From Chloroflexota bacterium (lineage in GTDB: Bacteria > Chloroflexota > Anaerolineae > UBA3071), in contig JACNHM010000283.1 in the NCBI GenBank assembly GCA_014383605.1, positions 1-22,185 on the forward strand: DNA of 22,185 nucleotides, given 5' to 3'. Positions 16,263 through 22,126 of this stretch are shown here, piece after piece. The position numbers were made by a program, and so were the translations under genes. The notes under the pieces were generated by a model. The model was not told the origin of the DNA. It saw only the letters and a program-made list of their open reading frames with translations, and searched no databases. The number at the start of each line of letters is the position of its first letter. The stretch's first letter is position 1.

Positions 16263-16691
16263 GTGAGGACGTATTCAGCTAAGGCTTCGGACATAAAGCG
16301 AGAGTGGTGGGTGGTGGATGCTGACGGCCTGACCTTGGGCCGTCTGGTCACCAGGATCGCCATCATCCTGAGGGGCAAGCACAAGCCCAGCTACACGCCG
16401 CACATGGATTGCGGTGATCATGTCATTGTCATCAATGCCGACAAAATCCGGGTGACGGGCCGGAAGTTGGATCAGAAGATGTACTATTGGCATTCGGGCT
16501 ACCCAGGGGGGATAAAAAGCATCAGCCTGCGGGATCAGCTTCGGAAGCATCCCACGCGGGTCATCGAGGCGGCGGTGCGGGGTATGTTGCCCAAGAACCG
16601 CCTGGGGCGGCGCATGATCAAGAAGCTCAAGGTGTACGCTTCCGATACGCACCCTCACCAGGCGCAGCAGCCCAAGGCATTGGAGTTTTAG
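16263..16691 (+). CDS. rplM: 50S ribosomal protein L13
   Basis: This 142-residue L13 starts at GTG 16263 ([20 protein letters not shown]) after GAGGGA at 16252-16257. Family motifs are [39 protein letters not shown], the [13 protein letters not shown] segment and [20 protein letters not shown]13 is one of the first proteins to bind 23S rRNA. It is paired with rpsI, as almost always. Confidence 0.98.
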   Translation: MRTYSAKASDIKREWWVVDADGLTLGRLVTRIAIILRGKHKPSYTPHMDCGDHVIVINADKIRVTGRKLDQKMYYWHSGYPGGIKSISLRDQLRKHPTRVIEAAVRGMLPKNRLGRRMIKKLKVYASDTHPHQAQQPKALEF

Positions 16692-16726
16692 GCGGTTATC
16701 TGTTCATTCAGGGAGGAACCCATTAC

Positions 16727-17128
16727 ATGTCGGACATGTCGGTCAGATATTACGAGGCGGTAGGACGGCGGAAGACAGCCTCGGCGCGGGTGCGCATGTA
16801 CCCCGGTACGGGGAAAATCGTCGTCAACGACAAAGAGCTGGAAGAATACTTCCCCCGCTTGCGGGACCGGTGGCGTCTGTTGGAGCCACTGGAGGCCACC
16901 GGCACGCAGAGCAGCTTCAACATCACCGTACTGGTCAACGGGGGAGGCATTACCGGTCAGGCGGGCGCGGTGCGCCACGGCATCGCCCGTGCCTTGGCCG
17001 TCGCCGACGAGAATCTGCGCAAACCGTTGCGTCGTGGCGGCTTTCTGACACGCGATGCGCGCGCCAAAGAGCGCAAGAAGTACGGCCTCAAACGAGCACG
17101 CAAGGCCCCGCAGTACACCAAGCGCTAG
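16727..17128 (+). CDS. rpsI: 30S ribosomal protein S9
   Basis: This 133-residue S9 starts at ATG 16727, which fits GGGAGG at 16711-16716 better than the in-frame ATG 16736. It has YYEAVGRRKTASARVRMYPG, GGGITGQAGAVRHGIARALA, LTRDARAKERKKYGLKRARK and ends in the invariant QYTKR, whose last arginine contacts P-site tRNA. It is the last gene of the ribosomal supercluster. Confidence 0.98.
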   Translation: MSDMSVRYYEAVGRRKTASARVRMYPGTGKIVVNDKELEEYFPRLRDRWRLLEPLEATGTQSSFNITVLVNGGGITGQAGAVRHGIARALAVADENLRKPLRRGGFLTRDARAKERKKYGLKRARKAPQYTKR

Positions 17129-17174
17129 AGTTCAACGGTGGATATGGTCGCCGCCTTCTGTGGGGGCGACTGAG

Positions 17175-17215
17175 CACGCACCACGAAACACGTACCCCGT
17201 GTGGCGTGGTGCGTG
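17175..17215 (+). terminator. Strong hairpin after rpsI, possible operon end
   Basis: CACGCACCACG (17175-17185) pairs perfectly with CGTGGTGCGTG (17205-17215). Inside lie a 2x2 internal loop and a second stem, ACACG with CGTGT, around the loop TACCC: sixteen pairs in 41 bases. The sequence just after it is only mildly T-rich, so this is not a textbook intrinsic terminator. Its place at the end of the ribosomal cluster makes a termination or 3'-end protection role plausible. Confidence 0.5.
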
Positions 17216-17272
17216 TTGCGTTTCACCCACCTGCATTTTGCATCCTGCATCTTGTTTCTTGCATCTTGATTG
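17175..17272 (+). repeat. Heptamer repeats filling the rpsI-moaB gap
   Basis: The left part (17175-17223) consists of ACGNNNC-type heptamers on the + strand up to about 17196 and the same family inverted from about 17199, which creates the hairpin. The right part (17231-17272) holds six direct 7-bp units, four of which fit YTGCATY, with a TTGTTTC and a final TTGATTG. No coding potential is seen. The period of seven matches the rpsM-rpsK array. Confidence 0.7.
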
Positions 17273-17284
17273 AAGAGAGCGACT

Positions 17285-17773
17285 ATGCCCCGCATCGGCA
17301 TCTTGACCGTTAGCGACCGCAGCTACCTGGGTGAGCGAGAGGATCTCAGCGGGCCGGCCATCCGGGAGATGGTGTCGGCGTGCCTGCATGGCGCACAGAT
17401 GGAGCTGGAAGCGGTGGTGCCGGACGAGTTCAACGTCATCCGCGGCACGCTGCTGGTGTGGGCGGATGAGGTGGGGCTGGATCTTGTCCTGACCACCGGC
17501 GGCACCGGCTTTGCGCCGCGCGACGTGACGCCGGAAGCGACCCGCGCTGTCCTCCAGCGGGAAGCGCCCGGCCTGGCCGAAGCCATGCGGGCAGCCAGCC
17601 TGCGGGTGACGCCGCACGCCATGCTGAGCCGGGCGGCCGCGGGCATCCGTGGCCGCACGCTGATCGTCAACCTGCCCGGCAGCCCCAAGGCGGTGCGCGA
17701 GAACCTGGAGGTCATTCTGCCCGCTCTGCCCCACGCCCTGGCGCTGCTGCGAGGCGAGACACCGGACGGATAG
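17285..17773 (+). CDS. Molybdenum cofactor protein, MogA/MoaB family
   Basis: This 162-residue protein belongs to the MoCF-binding family, which adenylylates molybdopterin before molybdenum insertion. It shows MPRIGILTVSDRSYLGEREDLSG, the nucleotide/MPT loop TTGGTGFAPRDVTPEA (residues 70-85) and the PGSP motif (131-134) that also marks gephyrin and MoeA C-domains. It is a single-domain form. The start is ATG 17285; an in-frame TTG at 17270 is possible. Whether it is MogA (active adenylyltransferase) or MoaB (often inactive in Proteobacteria) cannot be decided here. It is the last + strand gene and lies tail to tail with coaX. Confidence 0.9.
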   Translation: MPRIGILTVSDRSYLGEREDLSGPAIREMVSACLHGAQMELEAVVPDEFNVIRGTLLVWADEVGLDLVLTTGGTGFAPRDVTPEATRAVLQREAPGLAEAMRAASLRVTPHAMLSRAAAGIRGRTLIVNLPGSPKAVRENLEVILPALPHALALLRGETPDG

Positions 17774-17788
17774 GTGCTGTCCTCACCT
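17772..17788. other. Convergent junction between moaB-type gene and coaX
   Basis: Only 17 bases separate the two stop codons. AGGTG (17772-17776) and CACCT (17784-17788) form a five-pair hairpin readable on both strands, with no T-run on either side. It is too weak to call a terminator, so the two transcripts may overlap at their 3' ends. Confidence 0.25.
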
Positions 17789-17790
17789 CG

Positions 17791-18555
17791 TCACGGATTG
17801 CGTTCGGCGATGAGACGCAGCCCCTCCAGCGTCAGCCAGGGTTCGACGACCTCGATCTGCTCGGTGAGGGGGGCGATGATCTCCGCCAGACCGCCGGTGG
17901 CGATGACCCGGGCCTGGCCGCCCAGTTCGCCGCGCAACCGGCGGATGAGCCCTTCCGTCAGCCCCACGTAGCCGAAGACCAGCCCGGATTGCATGGAGTG
18001 CACGGTGTTTTTGCCGATGGCGGCTGGCGGCGCCTCGAGGTACACGCGGGGCAGTTGTGCCGTGCGCCCTGCCAGCGCATCGGCGGCCAGGCCCAGTCCC
18101 GGAGCGATGGCGACACCGAGGAATTCGCCCGGCTTGGCCACGGCGCTGAAGGTGGTGGCCGTGCCGAAGTCCACGACGATGCAGTTGTCGCGAAAGCGGT
18201 CGTAGGCGGCGACGCCATTGGCGATCAGGTCGGCGCCTACCTCGGCCGGGTTGTCAGTGCGGATGTTCAGGCCAGTACGCACGCCGGGGCCGAGTACCAG
18301 GGGTGGGTGGCTCACGTAGCGATGGCACAGCTCGCGGAAGACGCCCGTGAGCGGTGGCACCACGCTGCTCAGGATCACCTGGCGGATGTCGGTCAGTTGG
18401 ACACCCTGATCGCGCAGGAACTCTTTGAACAGCACGGCGTACTCGTCGGGCATCTTGTCCCGCACGGTGCGGATGCGCCAGTGGGCCACCCACTGCCCCT
18501 CGTGGTGGATGCCGAACAGCACGTTGGTGTTGCCGATGTCTATGGCTAACAGCAT
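17791..18555 (-). CDS. coaX: Type III pantothenate kinase
   Basis: This 254-residue cytosolic kinase phosphorylates pantothenate, the first step of coenzyme A synthesis. The ASKHA-fold motifs are present: the phosphate loop DIGNTN (6-11), NPAEVGADLIANG with the catalytic aspartate D109, and DFGTATTF from D129. A PHOSPHATE-2-like GLGLAADALAGRTAQLP segment follows. Type III enzymes need a monovalent cation and are not feedback-inhibited by coenzyme A. The start is ATG with AGGAGGA just upstream (18560-18566 region). It is the last gene of the ECF operon, 15 bp after the S component, which links it to uptake of its substrate. Confidence 0.96.
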   Translation of the reverse strand: MLLAIDIGNTNVLFGIHHEGQWVAHWRIRTVRDKMPDEYAVLFKEFLRDQGVQLTDIRQVILSSVVPPLTGVFRELCHRYVSHPPLVLGPGVRTGLNIRTDNPAEVGADLIANGVAAYDRFRDNCIVVDFGTATTFSAVAKPGEFLGVAIAPGLGLAADALAGRTAQLPRVYLEAPPAAIGKNTVHSMQSGLVFGYVGLTEGLIRRLRGELGGQARVIATGGLAEIIAPLTEQIEVVEPWLTLEGLRLIAERNP

Positions 18556-18570
18556 CTCTTCCTCCTGACC

Positions 18571-19152
18571 CTATAGCCGAGAGCCGCCGCGGCGTGCCCC
18601 GGTCCCCTTCCATGCTCCCATCACCGCCAGCAGGACGACCACGGCGACGGCGATTTCCGGCGGGCCGGCGGCCAGGCCGAAGCCTACTGCCGTCGGGCCG
18701 TCAATTTTCCCCCGCACCACCAGCATGCCCAGGGTGAAGATCGTATTGGTCAGCGTGCCCACGACGCCGCCAACGATGAGGGCCAGCCACTCGTTCCAGC
18801 GCTTGAAGGCGCGATAGCCCAACCAGGCCAGCACGCCGATGAACAGACGCGGCAGGATGGAGATCAGCGGGTCTTTGAACCAGTCCACGACGGAGACCTG
18901 GATCAGACTGAAGATGCCGAAGATGGCGCCCAGGATGATGCCCACCACCGGCCCTTCGAGGATGGCGCCCAGGATCACCGGCACGTGCATGATGGTGGCA
19001 TCGCCGAAGGGCAGCGGGATGGGGATGAAGCCGATCCGCGTCCAGCCCAGGACGATGGTGATGGCCGCCAGCACGCCGGCCACGGCGATCTTGCGCGTGG
19101 AGAGTCGCGGCCCTTCCGGTCGAGCGTTGGTGTTTGATAAAGATTCGTTCAT
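18571..19152 (-). CDS. ECF transporter substrate-binding S component, probably for pantothenate
   Basis: This 193-residue membrane protein has about six hydrophobic helices after a polar N-terminus of 20 residues. Helix 1 carries an AxxxA motif (A25-A29 in AVAGVLAAITIVLG), which in this family packs against EcfT. The stretch FIPIPLPFGDATIMHVPVI and the Gly-rich GPVVGIILGAIFGIFSLI are typical of the vitamin-type S proteins. S components bind the vitamin and are driven by the EcfAA'T module. The substrate cannot be read from the sequence; adjacency to coaX favours pantothenate (PanT-like). GAGAGGAAA precedes the ATG. The C-terminus is basic. Confidence 0.88.
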   Translation of the reverse strand: MNESLSNTNARPEGPRLSTRKIAVAGVLAAITIVLGWTRIGFIPIPLPFGDATIMHVPVILGAILEGPVVGIILGAIFGIFSLIQVSVVDWFKDPLISILPRLFIGVLAWLGYRAFKRWNEWLALIVGGVVGTLTNTIFTLGMLVVRGKIDGPTAVGFGLAAGPPEIAVAVVVLLAVMGAWKGTGARRGGSRL

Positions 19153-19191
19153 GGTTCGTTTCCTCTCTGTCTGAAGATTTGTTTGGCCTCC

Positions 19192-20073
19192 TCAAGGTAA
19201 GAGGAGTGCCTGCCACGCCGCCGCCAGCCAGGCGTCCAGCGTCGAGAAGTCCACAACGTATAGCATGGCCAAGGCCAGGGCCACAACCGCCAACGCCAGC
19301 CAGTCTCTCGGACGGGCGCGCAGACGGTAGAGCCGTGTGCGCCCGCGGCCGCCCATGTAGCCGCGAGCGTCCATGGCCAGGGCCAGTGTCTCCGCCCGGC
19401 GTAGACTGGTGACGAACAGCGGCACCACCAGCGGCAGCATCTGCCGCGCCGTGCGCAGAAACCGCCAGCCGCCGGAACGATCAAAATCGGCCCCACGGGA
19501 GGCCTGCGCCTTGGCCAACCGGGTCATCTCCAGGGCCAACGTGGGCACAAAGCGTAAGGCAATGGTGAACACCAGCGCCAGCTCGTGTGCCGGCAGGCGC
19601 AGCCACTCCAGCGGTGTCAGCAATCGCTCCACGCCGTGCGATAGTTGCGTGGTCGTCGTCGTCAGCGTCAGCGCGCTGGTCAGCGGCACCAGCGTCCACA
19701 GCCGGATGAGCGAAAGGGTCATCAGGCGTAGGCCGCAGACGGTGATGCGCAGCGGGCCGACGGTCAGCAGGGCCTGGCACTCGCGGCCGCCGGGGGGGAG
19801 CAGCAACTGGAAAACGGCGAACAGCGCCATCACCGGCAGCAAGGGACGCACGCCCCGCAGCGCGTAGCGCAGCGGCAGGCGGGCCAGCGCCAGCAGCCCC
19901 AGGATGCCCGCTAATGCCACCACGTTGGCCGTGAGGCTGTTGTTCAGGCTGATGCCCACGATCAGCGCCCCGAAGGCCACCAACTTGAAGCGGGGATCGA
20001 GGCGGTGGATCAACGAGCCGGTCGGCAGGTACTGGCCGATGGTCACATCGCGCAGGAACTCGAACTGGCTCAC
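19192..20073 (-). CDS. ecfT: ECF transporter transmembrane coupling protein EcfT
   Basis: This 293-residue membrane protein couples ATP hydrolysis to S-component toppling. It opens with the family motif near TGSLIHRLDPRFKL and has hydrophobic segments around 32-65, 78-92, 118-140 and 255-275. The two coupling-helix motifs that dock into the ATPases are ASRG (191-194) and DARG (235-238, in AMDARGYMGGRGRT). It starts at GTG 20073, which overlaps the ecfA TGA by four bases (GTGA), so translation is coupled. The gap to the S component is 39 bp. Confidence 0.95.
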   Translation of the reverse strand: MSQFEFLRDVTIGQYLPTGSLIHRLDPRFKLVAFGALIVGISLNNSLTANVVALAGILGLLALARLPLRYALRGVRPLLPVMALFAVFQLLLPPGGRECQALLTVGPLRITVCGLRLMTLSLIRLWTLVPLTSALTLTTTTTQLSHGVERLLTPLEWLRLPAHELALVFTIALRFVPTLALEMTRLAKAQASRGADFDRSGGWRFLRTARQMLPLVVPLFVTSLRRAETLALAMDARGYMGGRGRTRLYRLRARPRDWLALAVVALALAMLYVVDFSTLDAWLAAAWQALLLP

Positions 20074-21875
20074 AGCGCGGCCTCCTGCCCGTTCTGGGCA
20101 GCAGTGCCCGCGGCCAGCGCTTGCCCGATGGCGATCTCCGCTTCGTCCAGTGTGAGGAGTGCGGGCAGGAGCACACCCGCCGAGCGCAGGGAGGTGGCGA
20201 TGTCCACGGCCGCAGGCACGTCCAGCCCCAGCGTTCGCAATCTCTCGACCTGGGCGAAGACCTGGCGCGTGGGGCCGTGCAGCGCTACCTGGCCATCGGC
20301 CAAGACGTACACCCGATCGGCCAGGGCTGCCACGTCGTCCATGGTGTGGGTGGCGATGACCAGGGTATGGCCCTGCTGCCGCAGCCTGGCCAGTTGCGCC
20401 AGCAACTCGGCGTGGGCGGTCGGGTCCAGCCCGGCTGTCGGCTCGTCCAGCGCCAGTACCTGGGGACGCAGGGCCAGCACGCCCGCCAGCGCGGCCTTGC
20501 GACGTTCGCCCCCGCTGAGCGTAAAGGTCAGCCGATCCTTGTACGCTTCGAAGTCTAGCCCTACCATCTCCATGGCCCAGCGCACCCGCTCCCGCAGCTC
20601 CGCGTGTGCCAGGCCCGCCAGGCGGGGGCCATAGGCCACATCATCTCCCACGTAGCGCTCGAACAACTGATCCTCAGGTCGCTGGAAGACCAGCCCCACC
20701 GTTTGCCGCACGGCCCGCAGGTCAACCCCGGGATCGTTCAGATCGTGGCCATCCACGCGCACGCGGCCTGCCTGGGGGCGCAGCAGGCCGTTGACGTGTT
20801 GCAGCAGGGTGGACTTGCCCGAACCGGTGGCGCCGATCATCCCCACCACTTCTCCCGGCCAGACGACAGCGTTCACGCCTCGCAGTGCTGCGTGAGCCAG
20901 CGGCGTGCCGGCCAGGTAGGTGTGATGCAGGTCATGGACTTCGATGAGGGGGTGGTCAGCCCGTCGGCCTTCCCCTGGGCTTTCGGGTGAGAGATGGGGA
21001 GAGGGGGGGAGGGGGAGACAAGGTGCAAGAGGAGCTAGCGCATGTGCAAGCGTCTCGGATGTGAGCAAGCCCGCGGGCAAGCTGGGGAAGCGGCGGCGGA
21101 GACGCGCGGCCAGCTCGGCCGCCGGCGGCAAGCCCAGGTGCAGCGGTGCCAGCCGCTCGCCGTCGGCGAAAATTTCCGCGGGCGGGCCGTCGAGGGCGAT
21201 CTGGCCTCTGTCGAGGGCGACGATCCGTTGAGCGCGGGCGGCCTCCTCCATGAAATGTGTGACCGTGACGATGGTCAGCCCCGCAGCGTGTAGGTCGTCC
21301 AGCAATTGCAGCAGAGCGCGGCGGCCAGCGGGATCGAGCATGGCTGTCGCTTCGTCGAGCACCAGGCAGCGGGGGTTCATAGCCAGCGCGCCGGCGATGG
21401 CCACGCGTTGCTGTTGCCCAGCAGAGAGGAGATGCGGTGGCCGCTGCCGCTGCTCCCACATGCCTACTGTCTTCAGTGCCTGCCGCACGCGCAGGGCGAG
21501 TTCCGCTTCCGGAACGCCCAGATTCTCAGGACCGAAGGCCACATCCTCCTCGACGATGGTGGCCACGATCTGGTCTTCCGGCGATTGGAAGACCATGCCT
21601 ACATTGGCACGGATGGCGCGCAGGTGACTTTGTTCCCGCGTATTGCGGCCATCAATCCAGACGTCGCCCTGAGTGGGCAGCAGCAGGCCGTTAAGATGGC
21701 GGGCGAGCGTGGTTTTGCCGGAGCCGTTGGCGCCGATGAGGGCCACGTATTCGCCAGCCTGGATGGCGAGGTTCACATCGCTCAGGGCGACCACGGACGG
21801 CGAAGTGCCCGCGCTGGCGTAGACGTGTGTCAGTCCGGCAATGCGGATGAATGGATTGTTGTCCGATGCAGGCAA
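20070..21875 (-). CDS. ecfA: Fused double ATPase of ECF transporter (EcfA-EcfA')
   Basis: One 601-residue chain holds two complete ABC ATPase domains. Domain 1 has Walker A GANGSGKT (48-55), Q-loop FQSPEDQ (96-102), signature LSAGQ (150-154, Ala in place of the usual Gly), Walker B with LDEATAMLDP (EcfA1 type) and the H-loop histidine 207. Domain 2 has GATGSGKS (348-355), FQRPEDQ, LSGGE (453-457) and LDEPTAGLDP (EcfA2 type). A Pro/Ser-rich linker joins them (about 263-310). The start is taken as TTG 21875, just before the first strand (FIRIAGLTHVY). A longer in-frame TTG at 21986 would translate the leader hairpins and is less likely. It heads the operon. Confidence 0.93.
   Translation of the reverse strand: MPASDNNPFIRIAGLTHVYASAGTSPSVVALSDVNLAIQAGEYVALIGANGSGKTTLARHLNGLLLPTQGDVWIDGRNTREQSHLRAIRANVGMVFQSPEDQIVATIVEEDVAFGPENLGVPEAELALRVRQALKTVGMWEQRQRPPHLLSAGQQQRVAIAGALAMNPRCLVLDEATAMLDPAGRRALLQLLDDLHAAGLTIVTVTHFMEEAARAQRIVALDRGQIALDGPPAEIFADGERLAPLHLGLPPAAELAARLRRRFPSLPAGLLTSETLAHALAPLAPCLPLPPSPHLSPESPGEGRRADHPLIEVHDLHHTYLAGTPLAHAALRGVNAVVWPGEVVGMIGATGSGKSTLLQHVNGLLRPQAGRVRVDGHDLNDPGVDLRAVRQTVGLVFQRPEDQLFERYVGDDVAYGPRLAGLAHAELRERVRWAMEMVGLDFEAYKDRLTFTLSGGERRKAALAGVLALRPQVLALDEPTAGLDPTAHAELLAQLARLRQQGHTLVIATHTMDDVAALADRVYVLADGQVALHGPTRQVFAQVERLRTLGLDVPAAVDIATSLRSAGVLLPALLTLDEAEIAIGQALAAGTAAQNGQEAAL
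20994..21024 (+). repeat. G-rich tract in the EcfA linker region
   Basis: On the + strand there are runs of four (20996-20999), seven (21003-21009) and five G (21011-21015), separated by one to three bases. This is capable of forming a G-quadruplex on the strand that is template for ecfA. In the protein it encodes the Pro/Ser-rich linker between the two ATPase domains. Confidence 0.55.
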
Positions 21876-21877
21876 CG

Positions 21878-21905
21878 AAAAAGCCCCCTGGCGCGGCCAG
21901 CGGGC
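21878..21905 (-). terminator. Intrinsic terminator-like hairpin abutting the ecfA start (attenuator)
   Basis: On the - strand GCCC and CTGGC pair with GCCAG and GGGC (nine pairs, one mismatch, loop CGC) and are followed directly by TTTTT. The T-run ends two bases before the TTG taken as the ecfA start, and the 3' arm (AGGGGG) is the only candidate ribosome binding site. The hairpin could therefore stop transcription or hide the site, as in attenuators and riboswitch expression platforms. Confidence 0.65.
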
Positions 21906-21913
21906 AGAGGACG

Positions 21914-21932
21914 GAGCCCCGTCACGGGGCTC
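21914..21932 (-). promoter_or_regulatory. Leader hairpin upstream of the attenuator
   Basis: GAGCCCCGTGACGGGGCTC on the - strand is a perfect eight-pair stem with a TGA loop. Its 3' arm shares three bases with CTCCGTCC (minus strand, 21909-21916), which is fully complementary to GGACGGAG (21957-21964). The two pairings compete at the margin, which suggests that the leader can switch between structures. Confidence 0.55.
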
Positions 21933-21969
21933 TGATCTGGCATGATGACGCCACGTCTCCGTCCGTCTC

Positions 21970-22046
21970 GGTCGCGCACGATCCAAGCGTCCGACGTTTC
22001 AGCGTCGCTGGATGAGTGGTTGCTCACTGCCGGTGGCCGGTCAGTG
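21970..22046 (-). promoter_or_regulatory. 5' structured part of the ECF operon leader
   Basis: Three further hairpins are seen in order on the - strand: CACTG-A-CCGG with CCGG-CAGTG (22025-22046, loop CCA), CGACG with CGTCG (21992-22007, loop of six) and GGATCG with CGACC across a bulged A (21970-21984, loop TGCG, a UNCG-class tetraloop). I recognise no known riboswitch consensus (TPP, cobalamin, FMN, SAM or T-box) in it. Confidence 0.45.
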
Positions 22047-22054
22047 GCGCCGAG

Positions 22055-22083
22055 ATTATACCACGAGGCGGCCCAGGGCGCAA
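22055..22083 (-). promoter_or_regulatory. Leftward promoter of the ECF-coaX operon
   Basis: On the - strand TTGCGC (22078-22083) is followed after 17 bases by a perfect TATAAT (22055-22060) with an extended TGG before it. Transcription should start near 22048, giving a leader of about 170 bases before ecfA. Confidence 0.75.
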
Positions 22084-22098
22084 TTCCAGAGCACGGAT

Positions 22099-22126
22099 TT
22101 GACCGATTTCCAAAACATGGTACAAT
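22099..22126 (+). promoter_or_regulatory. Rightward promoter for a gene beyond the window
   Basis: TTGACC (22099-22104) is followed after 16 bases by TACAAT (22121-22126) with an extended TGG. The start point should be near 22133. The transcript would carry a six-pair hairpin, CAGCGT with ACGCTG (22145-22161), and then GGGAG at 22176-22180, five bases from the window end. Confidence 0.7.

Noticed and set aside
17129..17284. CRISPR-like array in the rpsI-moaB gap
   Set aside because: Units are only 7 bp without spacers and there are no cas genes.
21876..21986. N-terminal extension of EcfA from TTG 21986
   Set aside because: It would translate both leader hairpins and add 37 Arg-rich residues that no ABC ATPase has; the conserved fold begins just after TTG 21875.
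21830..22027. 65-codon - strand frame from GTG 22027
   Set aside because: No ribosome binding site before the GTG and no recognised family; only its inner ATG at 21943 is kept as a speculative leader peptide.
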